Shown here piece by piece: positions 25,501 to 33,941 of a DNA stretch of 64,000 nucleotides. This stretch comes from Marinobacterium rhizophilum. Its GTDB lineage: Bacteria; Pseudomonadota; Gammaproteobacteria; Pseudomonadales; Balneatricaceae. The notes under the pieces were generated by a model, which saw nothing but the letters and a program-made list of their open reading frames with translations, searched no databases and was not told the origin of the DNA. Numbering within the stretch: the first letter of the stretch is position 1; every line of letters starts with the position of its first letter. The DNA is taken from positions 682,001 through 746,000 of the forward strand of contig NZ_CP073347.1 of the NCBI RefSeq assembly GCF_024397915.1, written 5' to 3'. Position numbers and translations under genes: made by a program.

Positions 25501-27368
25501 TGTTCGGCAACGGCATGCTGATGTCACGGCATATTCGCCTGGTGGCGGCCTTTAACCATCAGCATATCTTTATCGATCCACAGCCTGATCCTGCCAGCAG
25601 CTACACCGAGCGCGAGCGCCTCTTCGTGCTGCCGCGCTCGAGCTGGGACGATTATGACCGCAGCCTGATTTCCGAAGGTGGCGGCATCTTCCTGCGCAGT
25701 GCCAAGTGGATCGAGATCAGCCCGCAGATGAAGCAGCGTTTCGGCATCACGGTGGATCGCATGGCGCCCACGGAACTGCTGTCGACCCTGTTGCGTGCCC
25801 AGGTGGACCTGATCTGGAACGGCGGTATCGGCACCTACGTCAAGGCCAGCCACGAAAGCCATGCCGATGTCGGCGACAAGGCCAACGATGCCCTGCGTAT
25901 CGACGGCAAGCAGTTGCGCTGCCGGGTGCTGGGGGAGGGTGGCAACCTGGGCTTCACGCAGCATGGCCGGATCGAGTTCTGCCTGCACGGCGGTGCCTCC
26001 AACACCGACTTTATCGACAATGCCGGTGGTGTGGACTGCTCCGACCACGAGGTCAACATCAAGATCCTGGTTAACGAAGTGGTGGCCAGCGGCGACATGA
26101 CGGTCAAGCAGCGTAACGCCATGCTACGAGAAATGACCGACGACATTGCCCGCCTGGTGTTGAAGAACAACTACAGCCAGACGCTGGCTATCAGTATTGC
26201 CAAGACCCATTCACGCCAGTCACTGGATGACTATATCCGCCTGATACACCGGCTGGAGGCGTCCGGCCGGCTGGTGCGCTCGCTGGAGTTTATCCCCTCC
26301 GACGAGGTGCTGCAGGAGCGCAAGGCGCAAAACCTGGGTCTGACCCGGCCCGAGCTGTCGGTGCTGATTTCCTACACCAAGGCGGAACTCAAGGAAAAAC
26401 TCACCGGCTCCTGGATTACCGAAGACGCCTTCCTGTCACGGGCGATTGTTACGGCCTTTCCGGCTCAGCTGGTTGAGCGCTTCCCCGACCAGGTGCAAAA
26501 CCATCGCCTGCGCTCGGAGATCATCGCCACCCAGATTGCCAATGCCCTGGTGAATCACATGGGCATCACCTTCATGCAGCATCTGCAGCAGGCCAGTGGG
26601 CGTGACCAGGCGGCCATAGCGGCGGCCTACGTGATCGCCCGCGAACTCTACGATATCGAACCCCTGTGGCACGCGATCGAGTCCCTGGACAACCAGGTGC
26701 CGGCGCAGTTGCAGCAGGACATGATGCTGGATCTGATGCGCCTGGTACGCCGGGCCAGCTACTGGTTCCTGATCAAGCAGCGCGGTGCGCTGGAAGTGGC
26801 GGCCACGGTGGAGCGCTACCAGCCGGGCATCCGCGCGATTAGCCCCACCATCGCCCAGCGTTTGCAGGGCGAACCGCTGCACGAGTGGCAGCAGCGCAGC
26901 AGCGCCCTGATCGAGGCGGGTGTACCGCAATCGCTTGCGGACAGGGTGGCCTCGGCCGACAGTCTCTATGCCTTGCTCGGTGTTATCGAGGCCGCCGCGC
27001 AAACCGGTCAGGAACTGGAGCGCGTGGCCACGGTGTATTTCGATCTGGCGCAGCGACTTGATCTGCACTGGTTTGATCAGCAGGTGCGGGCCATTGAGGT
27101 CGGCAACCACTGGCAGACCATGGCCCGGGATGGCCTGCGCGAAGACCTCAACACCCAGATGCGGGTGCTGACGGTCAATGTGCTCGGCGAGGGCAGTGCC
27201 GAGGATGAAACCACGGCGCTGGTAGACGGCTGGCTGGAGCGCCAGGCACCGTTGCTGGGGCGCTGGCAGCAGATGCTCAACGAGCTGCGCGCCAGCAGTG
27301 GTAACGACAGCGCCATCTTCACGGTGGCGATGCGTGAACTGTTCGACCTCGCCCAGGCCGGCAGCTAG
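22530..27368 (+). CDS. gdhB: NAD-specific glutamate dehydrogenase, large (180-kDa) type
   Basis: A 1612-residue protein of the large NAD-dependent glutamate dehydrogenase class known from Streptomyces and Pseudomonas. It converts glutamate to 2-oxoglutarate and ammonium, a catabolic role in amino-acid use. Long N-terminal ACT-like regulatory regions (about 1-650) precede the catalytic core. The core has GGKVARGGLRWSDRREDYRTE near 812, then NAVIVPVGAKGGFV with the catalytic-type lysines, and VVAIGDMAGDVFGNGML for NAD binding. The start at 22530 gives MSEQRSDNKK; an upstream extension from 22476 is less likely. A palindrome lies in the leader and a terminator follows at 27375. Confidence 0.96.
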   Translation: MSEQRSDNKKRLLAQLGELFESRLASDTAAQVNAFTAAYYRVSPYEELAERRQDNLYGATLSCFQFLHESERHEPRLRVFNPDLEQHGWHCNHTVIQVLHPNMPFLVDSLRMELNRREMAIHVVHSSVLDVSRDSGGGVTGLAESGAEGALREALVYLEVDRHSAADELKTLRAQLSEVLSEVRASVEDFPAMRGCLENLRDELRARKAGPAADCVSEAADFCDWMLSDRFTFLGYDELAFSGSGEDFGVTRVADSELGTLKLHAQSGRSRSAKDLRAEERDFMLCTDPLTFAKDAVRSRVHRPAHQDLVVIKRFDADGQVCGEHRFYGLWTSPVYVEPPLQIPLLRRRTQKALTSAGFDPHGHSGKALVQIIAELPRDELFLASDDELFDMAMGIFNLQERRKAKLLIRRDSCSKFVSCLYFVPRDLYTTALRLQVQQRLTEHFKAIDSEFTTRFSESLLARVHFVLQVDPGNVLEYNAQAIEAEIVEISKAWSEDLHAALIESAGEEQGNQLINHYRHAFPSAYREDFSPSSAVYDIQRIEQLDENRIINLSFYRVLEQSREVLRFKLFHPQQPLILSDVIPVLEKLGMRVVGEHPYKVKRRDGARFWIHDFTLRYDSAEPVELEDVKQNFQDAFSSVWAGRAENDEFNRLVIGANLSWRDVAMLRAYARYNQQIRFGFSQPYIAEALGRHLYLTRLLVALFKARFEPGRQSSRKVQALTERIAASIIEGLDKVDNLNDDKILRRFLELIQATLRTNYYQPDATGELKDYFAFKLNPHGIADIPLPRPMFEVFVYSARVEGVHLRGGKVARGGLRWSDRREDYRTEVLGLVKAQQVKNAVIVPVGAKGGFVPKALPVNGNRDEIQAEGIACYQIFIRALLDVTDNLVGADLVPPRSLVRHDEDDPYLVVAADKGTATFSDIANEIAEEYGFWLGDAFASGGSQGYDHKKMGITARGAWESVKLHFRELGLDTQTQEFTVVAIGDMAGDVFGNGMLMSRHIRLVAAFNHQHIFIDPQPDPASSYTERERLFVLPRSSWDDYDRSLISEGGGIFLRSAKWIEISPQMKQRFGITVDRMAPTELLSTLLRAQVDLIWNGGIGTYVKASHESHADVGDKANDALRIDGKQLRCRVLGEGGNLGFTQHGRIEFCLHGGASNTDFIDNAGGVDCSDHEVNIKILVNEVVASGDMTVKQRNAMLREMTDDIARLVLKNNYSQTLAISIAKTHSRQSLDDYIRLIHRLEASGRLVRSLEFIPSDEVLQERKAQNLGLTRPELSVLISYTKAELKEKLTGSWITEDAFLSRAIVTAFPAQLVERFPDQVQNHRLRSEIIATQIANALVNHMGITFMQHLQQASGRDQAAIAAAYVIARELYDIEPLWHAIESLDNQVPAQLQQDMMLDLMRLVRRASYWFLIKQRGALEVAATVERYQPGIRAISPTIAQRLQGEPLHEWQQRSSALIEAGVPQSLADRVASADSLYALLGVIEAAAQTGQELERVATVYFDLAQRLDLHWFDQQVRAIEVGNHWQTMARDGLREDLNTQMRVLTVNVLGEGSAEDETTALVDGWLERQAPLLGRWQQMLNELRASSGNDSAIFTVAMRELFDLAQAGS

Positions 27369-27374
27369 CAACCC

Positions 27375-27413
27375 GCCGGCGGGCGTTCCGTCCGCCGGCG
27401 CTCTCCATTTTTT
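27375..27413 (+). terminator. Rho-independent terminator after gdhB
   Basis: An 8-bp stem GCCGGCGG/CCGCCGGC with a nine-base loop, followed by CTCTCCATTTTTT. It begins seven bases after the gdhB stop. Confidence 0.85.
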
Positions 27414-27521
27414 CCGCTTTATCCGGTAGCAGTTCGGCACTGGCATTGTGCAAAACATGCATCGACCTCGCCTGCCTCCCTGTGCACAATAGAGCCCTCC
27501 AAAGATTGCTCCGGATTTGCT

Positions 27522-28235
27522 GTGCCTGTGATCAAACGTTATCTGCTGCGGCCTCTGCTCAAGGCGACACTCTGGCTGGTCGCCGGCTGGGTTGGCTTCA
27601 GCGTGCTGCTGGTGTTGCTGCTCAAGGTCGTCAATCCGCCGGTCTGGTCCTGGCTGATACAGCGCGAACTCTTTCCGCCCTCGGGGTACCCGGATGAATT
27701 TGCCCATCGCTGGGTGGCGACGCAGCGTATCGCGCCGGCCATGCGCCTGGCCGTGATTGCCGCGGAAGACCAGCGCTTTGCCGAACACAGCGGCTTTGAC
27801 TTCAAGGCCATCAAGCGGGCGCTGGACCACAACCTGGATGGCGGTAGGGTGCGCGGCGCCAGTACCCTGACCCAGCAGACCGCGAAAAACCTGTTTCTCT
27901 GGGCCGGGCGCAGCTATGTGCGCAAGGCGCTGGAGGCCTGGTTCGCGCTGCTGCTGGAATTGCTGTGGGACAAGGGCCGCATTCTAGAGGTGTATCTGAA
28001 TATCGTCGAATTTGGCCCCGGCATCTACGGTGTCGAGGCGGCGGGGCGCTATTACTTTGGTACCCCTGCACGGTCGTTGTCCGAGTTGCAGGCCGCACGC
28101 CTGGCGTCGGTCCTGCCCAATCCCTACCGGTACCGCGCCCAGCCACCGAGTCCCTATGTGCAGCAGCGCAGCCAGTGGATCCTGCGCCAGATGCGCCAGC
28201 TCGGCACTGTCACGCTCAAGGCAGTCGACGACTGA
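27522..28235 (+). CDS. mtgA: Monofunctional peptidoglycan glycosyltransferase
   Basis: A 237-residue GT51 enzyme that polymerises lipid II glycan strands at the inner membrane. One N-terminal membrane anchor (about residues 12-40) is followed by the glycosyltransferase domain. Its motifs are AVIAAEDQRFAEHSGFD (catalytic Glu), GASTLTQQTAKNLFLW, RKALEAWFALLLE and EVYLNIVEFGPGIYGVEAA. Length and architecture match MtgA, with no transpeptidase domain. The start is a GTG. The stop at 28235 is followed within 55 bp by the first truncated sbcD copy. Confidence 0.95.
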   Translation: MPVIKRYLLRPLLKATLWLVAGWVGFSVLLVLLLKVVNPPVWSWLIQRELFPPSGYPDEFAHRWVATQRIAPAMRLAVIAAEDQRFAEHSGFDFKAIKRALDHNLDGGRVRGASTLTQQTAKNLFLWAGRSYVRKALEAWFALLLELLWDKGRILEVYLNIVEFGPGIYGVEAAGRYYFGTPARSLSELQAARLASVLPNPYRYRAQPPSPYVQQRSQWILRQMRQLGTVTLKAVDD

Positions 28236-28239
28236 GCGG

Positions 28240-28716
28240 GCTGCGCGTCGCCGCAACCCTCAACAACAACGCTCTGATCAGGAATATCAATGCGAATACT
28301 TCACAGCTCGGACGGGCACCTCGGGCAGCGTTTTATGGGCAGCACTTGATGAAGGCTCGTGAACCCGAACACCGGGCCTTCCTGGCCTGGCTGATCGTGC
28401 ACAGACCGCCGCAACCCTTAACAACAGCGCTCTGATCAGGAATATCAATGCGAATACTTCACCGCTCGGACTGGCACCTCGGGCAGCGTTTTATGGGCAG
28501 CACTTGATGAAGGCTCGTGAACCCGAACACCGGGCCTTCCTGGCCTGGCTGATCGTGCACAGACCGCCGCAACCTTTAACAACAGCGCTCTGATCAGGAA
28601 TATCAATGCGAATACTTCATAGCTCGGACTGGCATCTCGGGCAGTATTTCATGGGTCGTATTGCATGGGGAAAGCCCGTGAACCCGAACACAACAGCGCT
28701 CTGATCAGGAATATCA
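28240..28716 (+). repeat. Three tandem truncated copies of the sbcD start region
   Basis: The start region of sbcD, with about 50 bp upstream, is present three extra times head to tail before the real gene. ATG codons of the copies are at 28290, 28448 and 28606; sbcD starts at 28717 (periods 158, 158 and 111). All keep the sequence TCAGGAATATCAATG, so each decoy start has the same ribosome binding site. Copies 1 and 2 read about 19 residues (28290-28349 and 28448-28507) and stop at TGA; copy 3 reads 32 residues (28606-28704). The first two copies are closer to each other than to the gene and carry an 11-bp insertion around the ATGGGCAGCACTTGATG segment. Confidence 0.96.
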
Positions 28717-30009
28717 ATGCGAATACTTCATAGCTCGGACTGGCATCTCGGGCAGCACTTCATGGGAAAAAGTCGAGAGCCTGAACACCGGGCCTTCCTG
28801 GCCTGGTTGATCGAGCAGGTACAGGCCCAGCAGGTGGATGCGCTGGTGATCGCAGGAGACCTGTTCGATACCGGCACGCCGCCCAGCTATGCCCGCCGGC
28901 TTTACAACCAGTTTATTGCGGATCTGCGCCTGACGGGGTGCCAGCTGGTGATCCTGGGCGGCAACCATGACTCCGTCTCCACCTTGCATGAATCCCGCGA
29001 GCTGCTGGCCTGTCTGGGCACCACCGTGGTGGGGGGCGTGACAAGCGACCCGCAGGACCAGGTTATCGTGCTGCAGCGCCGCGACGGCACGCCGGGGGCG
29101 GTACTCTGTGCGGTGCCCTACCTGCGGCCGCGGGATCTGATCGAAAGCCATGCCGGTGAAAGTACCCAGCACAAGCGCCAGGCGCTGAGCGAGGCGATCG
29201 GTCGTCATTATACCGTTATCTTTGAGGCGGCCTGTGCACGCAGGGCCGCGCTCCAGGCGGAATACGCGCCGGCGCCCGGTGCTGCACCGGCTATCGAGCT
29301 GCCGATTATCGCCACCGGGCACCTGACCTGTGTTGGCGGCCAGCTGTCCGAATCGGTGCGCGAACTCTATATCGGTACCCTGGAAGCCTATCCGGCGGGG
29401 GCCTTTCCGCCGGCCGACTATATCGCCCTGGGCCATCTGCACCGGGCCCAGTGCGTCGGCGGCGAGTCCCATATTCGCTACAGCGGCTCGCCCATTCCCC
29501 TGAGTTTTGATGAAAGCCGCGGCAGCAAGCAGGTGCTGCGGGTGGACTTTGCCGATGGCAAGCTGGCCGAGGTCATGCCCCTGGCGGTGCCGGTATGGCA
29601 GCCCATGCAAAGCCTGAGCGGGTCCCTTGCCGAGCTCGAAGCCCGGCTGCAGCAACAGTTTGGCGCTGAGGCCTCTGAGGCCGCAGAGCCCGGCACCCCG
29701 CCGGTCTGGCTCGAAATCGAAGTGCGCGGCGATGATTACCTCAGCGACCTGCAGCCCCGGGTGCAGCAGCTGGTGGAAGGCCTGCCGGTGGAAGTGCTGC
29801 GCATCCGCCGTCAGCGCAGCGGGGGCTCCACGGCCTTGCAAGCGGACAGTCGTGAAACCCTGCAGGAACTGTCGGTGCGGGAGGTCTTCGTGCGTCGCCT
29901 GGCGCTGGAAGAGGCGCTGGATGATAGTAGCCGGGAACGGCTGACAAGTGCCTTCGAGTCACTGCTGGCACAGCTGCAGGACGAGGAGGCCAAGTCATGC
30001 GCATCCTGA
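28717..30009 (+). CDS. sbcD: SbcD, nuclease subunit of the SbcCD complex
   Basis: A 430-residue Mre11-type nuclease. The metallophosphoesterase motifs are SSDWHLGQH, IAGDLFDTG, ILGGNHDS (with the catalytic His), IIATGHLT and ALGHLHRAQ. A C-terminal SbcD domain binds the SbcC coiled-coil base. With SbcC it cleaves DNA hairpins and palindromes and processes double-strand breaks. The stop overlaps the sbcC start by 13 bp, so the subunits are translationally coupled. Three decoy copies of its start precede it, an odd place given that SbcCD itself acts on repeated and hairpin DNA. Confidence 0.97.
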   Translation: MRILHSSDWHLGQHFMGKSREPEHRAFLAWLIEQVQAQQVDALVIAGDLFDTGTPPSYARRLYNQFIADLRLTGCQLVILGGNHDSVSTLHESRELLACLGTTVVGGVTSDPQDQVIVLQRRDGTPGAVLCAVPYLRPRDLIESHAGESTQHKRQALSEAIGRHYTVIFEAACARRAALQAEYAPAPGAAPAIELPIIATGHLTCVGGQLSESVRELYIGTLEAYPAGAFPPADYIALGHLHRAQCVGGESHIRYSGSPIPLSFDESRGSKQVLRVDFADGKLAEVMPLAVPVWQPMQSLSGSLAELEARLQQQFGAEASEAAEPGTPPVWLEIEVRGDDYLSDLQPRVQQLVEGLPVEVLRIRRQRSGGSTALQADSRETLQELSVREVFVRRLALEEALDDSSRERLTSAFESLLAQLQDEEAKSCAS

Positions 30010-33000
30010 GTCTGAGACTGAAAAATATCAATTCCCTCAAGGGGGAGTGGAAGCTGGATTTTCGCGCGCCCGAGTTCAGGGACAACGGCCTCTTTGCCAT
30101 TACCGGCCCCACGGGGGCTGGCAAAACCACCCTGCTGGATGCCATCTGCCTTGCGCTCTACCACGCCACCCCCCGCCTGAATGTGTCGGCGGGCAGCAAC
30201 GAGCTGATGACCCGCCACACCGCCGACTGCCTGGCCGAGGTGGAATTCGAGGTGCGGGGCGACGCCTACCGCGCCTTCTGGTCCCAGCGCCGGGCCCGCA
30301 ATCAGCCGGACGGCAAGTTGCAGGCGCCCCAGGTGGAGCTGGCCCGGGGGGATGGCCAGCTGCTCAGTACCCGCATTGGCGAGAAGCTGGCGCTGGTGAG
30401 CGAGCTGACCGGACTCGATTTCGCGCGCTTTACCAAATCGATGATGCTGGCCCAGGGCGGCTTTGCGGCCTTTCTGAATGCCAGCCCTAACGAGCGCGCC
30501 GAGCTGCTGGAGGAACTCACCGGTACCGAGATCTACGGTGAGGTGTCGCGGCTGGCGTTCGAGCGCAAGCGCAGTGAGGAGGCAGCGCTGCAGGTGCTGC
30601 AGGCCCAGGCCGGCGCCGTGAAGTTACTGGATGCGCCCGGTCTGGCCGCACTGGAGGCCGAGCAGGCCGCGCTTTCGGCGCAACAGGGCGCCCTGCAGGC
30701 AGACGACAGCCGGTTGCAGCAGCAGATCCAGGGGCTCGAGTCCCTGGGAGAAGCCCGCAAGGCGCAGCAGCAGTGGCAGCTGGAGCAGGCCCGGGTTGCA
30801 CAGCGCTTCGAGGCTGAAGCGCCCGCACTGGCCAGGCTTGATGCCTGCTTGCCGGCACTGGACATGCGGCCGCTGCACCAGCAGTGGCAGGCGGATCTGG
30901 CGCAGGCGCGTGAACTCGAACAGGCCCGGCTGCGGGACGAGCCATTACTGGCACAGGCGCTGGAACAGCTGGAGAGTCGGCAGGCGCAGCATCGCCAGGC
31001 ACAGCAGGCGCTGGACGCGGCGCAGCGCAACCGCGAGGCCACCGAGACCCGCTTGCTCGAAGAGGTCTTGCCGCTGGATAACCGAATTGCGCAGCTGGCC
31101 GAGCGCCAGCAGGAGCTGACGGTCACGCTCGCGGCGCAGTCGCGGGGGCTCGATGAGCAGGCCGCGCAGCGCGCGCAGCTCGAGGCCGCGCTGGAGCAGG
31201 CGCAAACGCAGCGTGAGCGGGCACAGGTCTATCTGCAGGCACAGCCCGCGGACGCCCGGCTGGGTGAGCAGCTGCCGCTCTGGCGGTCGCAGTTCGCCCA
31301 GCGCGAGCGACTGCAGGTCCAGTTAACGCAGCTGCACAGCCGCAGTCAGGGGCTGGCACAGCGTCAGGCGGAACTGCACAGCGCACTGCCTGTGCTGCAG
31401 CGCGAGCAGGCACAGCAGCAAAAGCTTCAGCAAAGCCTGCGTCAGCGCGCGCAGGAATTGGGGCACGCCCGCGCGGCCCTGCTGCAGTCGCGCACCCCGT
31501 ATGAGCTTGAGCAGGGACAAAGGGCCTTGCAGGGGGCGGTGCGTGCGCTTGACCGGCTCAAGGATATGGCGCGGCGCTACCAGGAGCTTGTCTCCTCGCT
31601 GGCACAGCGCAGCCGGCAGATCGAGCAATGCACCCTGGAACAAGCGGCGTTACAGGCGCAGCTCACAGCGGCACGACAGCACTACAGCGAGTGCAAGCAG
31701 CACCGGGATGACCTGGAGGTAATGCTGGCGCAGGAACAGCGCATCAGCGATCTGACCCGGTACCGCGAGCAGTTGCAGCCCGATGATGCCTGCCCGCTCT
31801 GTGGTTCGCTGCAGCACCCCTATATAACCGAGTACCGCCAGCCCAACCTGTCGCAAACCCGCCAGCGCTACGATGCCAAAAAGCAGCAGCTGGAACAGCT
31901 GCAGCAGGATGGCCAGAAAATGGCGGCCGCCGTGGCGGCGGTGCAGGCGAACCTGGCGCAGTTACAGGCGCAAGATACCCAGGAGCTGGCGGAGCAGCTG
32001 CGCCTTGGCAACGAGGCCCGGCCGCTGCTCGATGGCTTGCCGCAAGGGGCGGGCGTCGCGCTTCAGCTGACCGATACGGCGGGCATTGCTAGCCGGGAAG
32101 AGGCTTACGCCACTGAGCTGGCGACGCTCGAGTCCACCCTGGGACAGCTGCGTGAACTCGAGCAGGCGGTACAGCAGCTGCAAAGCGAAAGCGCGCAAAA
32201 CGACAGCCTGCTGGCGCAGCAGGCCCAGGGGCTGGCGTTGCAGGCCCAGGAAATGCAAACCCTGCAGCAGCAACAGGCACAGGTCGATCGCGAGGCCAAC
32301 GCCCAGCAGGGTGCCTTGACTGAGCTTGAGCAGGCATTGCAGCAGAGTCTGCAAGACAGGTCGGATGCAGCCCGATTGCCGGCGGCCGAGGCGCAAGCTG
32401 CCTGGCTCGAGAGCCGGGAGCATGCCTGGGCACGGTATCAGCAGATGCAGGCGGATCACGGCCAGCAGGCACGACAATGCGAACAGATCCAGTTGCAGCT
32501 TGAAAGCCTGGGGCGCGAGCTGGCACTGCTGCAACAGCAGCAGGCGGCAAACCTTGAGCAGCAGAGTAACTGGAGCGCGCAGCAGTCGGCCCTTGGCGCC
32601 GAGCGGGCCTTGCTGTTTGACGGCGCGCCGGTGGCGCAGGTCCGTGCACAAGTACAGCAGGTGCTACAGGCGGCCGACAGCCACGGCCAGCAGGCGTCTG
32701 CCGCGCAGGCTGATGCCCAGAAACGCGTCGATGCGTTGCGGGCCAGTCTTGCAGCCCTCGAGGGTCGCCAGACCTTGGTAGGGCAGCAGCTCGATGCGTC
32801 GGCGCAGGCCTGGCAAAAGGCCCTGGCGGCCAGTCCCTTTGCCGACGAGGCTGCCTATGGCGCCGCCTTGCTCGAGCCGGAACAGCGGCGCGAGCTGCAG
32901 GCACTGCGCAAGACGCTGGATGAAGAGCGCGCCCGTGCCCAGTCGCTGCTGCAGCAGGCGGTATCGCGCCTGGCTGAGCTGGAACAACAGCCCTTTGCGG

Positions 33001-33695
33001 CGCTGCAACTGGACGCCGTGCGGGCCGAACGGGCCGGGGTTGGCGCGCAGTTGCAGGCCATTGGCGAGCGGCGCGGCGCGCTGATACAGCAGCTCGAGCA
33101 AGACAGGCAACAGCGGGCATCGCAGCAGTCGCTGCTGCAGACGATCGAGGCGCAGCAGCTGACGGCCGATACCTGGTCGCAGCTGTCCAGCCTGATCGGT
33201 TCCCAGAAAGGCGACCGCTTTCGCCGCTTTGCCCAGGGGTTGACGCTGGATCACCTGATTTACCTGGCCAACCGACAGCTGGAGCGCCTGGATGGGCGTT
33301 ACCGGCTGCAGCGCAAAACCGGCGACGAGCTGGAACTGGAAGTGATCGACAGCTGGCAGGCCGATGCGCTGCGCGATACCCGCACGCTGTCGGGGGGGGA
33401 GAGTTTCCTGGTCAGCCTGGCGCTGGCGCTGGCGCTGTCGGACCTGGTCAGCCACCGTACCAGTATCGACTCGCTGTTCCTCGACGAGGGCTTTGGCACC
33501 CTGGATGCGGACACCCTGGATACGGCGCTGGATGCCCTGGACAGCCTGAACGCCAGCGGCAAGATGATCGGTGTCATTTCCCATGTAGAGGCGCTGAAAG
33601 AGCGTATCCCGGTGCAGGTGCGGGTGCGCAAGGGTAACGGTCTGGGCTGCAGCGCGCTGGATGCGCGCTTCAGGTTCGAGCCCGCGCCCTTGTAG
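29997..33695 (+). CDS. sbcC: SbcC, SMC-like ATPase subunit of SbcCD
   Basis: A 1232-residue Rad50-type ATPase. The N-terminal P-loop is ITGPTGAGKTTLLDA near residue 36. Two long coiled coils rich in Gln, Glu and Leu (about 190-590 and 620-1050) flank the zinc hook CPLC near residue 598. The C-terminal half ATPase has the signature LSGGESFLVSLALALALSD and the Walker B SLFLDEGFGTLD. The protein is longer than E. coli SbcC (1048 residues), chiefly because of the coiled coils. It overlaps sbcD and forms the complex with it. Confidence 0.96.
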   Translation: MRILSLRLKNINSLKGEWKLDFRAPEFRDNGLFAITGPTGAGKTTLLDAICLALYHATPRLNVSAGSNELMTRHTADCLAEVEFEVRGDAYRAFWSQRRARNQPDGKLQAPQVELARGDGQLLSTRIGEKLALVSELTGLDFARFTKSMMLAQGGFAAFLNASPNERAELLEELTGTEIYGEVSRLAFERKRSEEAALQVLQAQAGAVKLLDAPGLAALEAEQAALSAQQGALQADDSRLQQQIQGLESLGEARKAQQQWQLEQARVAQRFEAEAPALARLDACLPALDMRPLHQQWQADLAQARELEQARLRDEPLLAQALEQLESRQAQHRQAQQALDAAQRNREATETRLLEEVLPLDNRIAQLAERQQELTVTLAAQSRGLDEQAAQRAQLEAALEQAQTQRERAQVYLQAQPADARLGEQLPLWRSQFAQRERLQVQLTQLHSRSQGLAQRQAELHSALPVLQREQAQQQKLQQSLRQRAQELGHARAALLQSRTPYELEQGQRALQGAVRALDRLKDMARRYQELVSSLAQRSRQIEQCTLEQAALQAQLTAARQHYSECKQHRDDLEVMLAQEQRISDLTRYREQLQPDDACPLCGSLQHPYITEYRQPNLSQTRQRYDAKKQQLEQLQQDGQKMAAAVAAVQANLAQLQAQDTQELAEQLRLGNEARPLLDGLPQGAGVALQLTDTAGIASREEAYATELATLESTLGQLRELEQAVQQLQSESAQNDSLLAQQAQGLALQAQEMQTLQQQQAQVDREANAQQGALTELEQALQQSLQDRSDAARLPAAEAQAAWLESREHAWARYQQMQADHGQQARQCEQIQLQLESLGRELALLQQQQAANLEQQSNWSAQQSALGAERALLFDGAPVAQVRAQVQQVLQAADSHGQQASAAQADAQKRVDALRASLAALEGRQTLVGQQLDASAQAWQKALAASPFADEAAYGAALLEPEQRRELQALRKTLDEERARAQSLLQQAVSRLAELEQQPFAALQLDAVRAERAGVGAQLQAIGERRGALIQQLEQDRQQRASQQSLLQTIEAQQLTADTWSQLSSLIGSQKGDRFRRFAQGLTLDHLIYLANRQLERLDGRYRLQRKTGDELELEVIDSWQADALRDTRTLSGGESFLVSLALALALSDLVSHRTSIDSLFLDEGFGTLDADTLDTALDALDSLNASGKMIGVISHVEALKERIPVQVRVRKGNGLGCSALDARFRFEPAPL

Positions 33696-33941
33696 CATCC
33701 CGCCGGGCGGCGAGCTTGCCCGGGCCGGCGGAGTGCCGGCTGTAAACTGCGCAGGGCATCGAGGCCCGCAACCTCGCTGAACCGCTTGTGACAGGCGCTG
33801 GCAAGACAGCCGCAACGGATTGCACCGGATAACCCGGTCGTGGCGATGTTTGTAGCATTGGCGTCGGCCCGGGGGTTAAAAAAACACCGCTGCAGGCATA
33901 CTATTGCGCCTGCGCACAGATCAACAGAGTCGAGCAACGCT

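Noticed and set aside
28290..28704. The sbcD copies as functional small proteins
   Set aside because: They end after 19-32 residues and contain only the first metal-binding motif, so no nuclease function is possible; kept as repeats.
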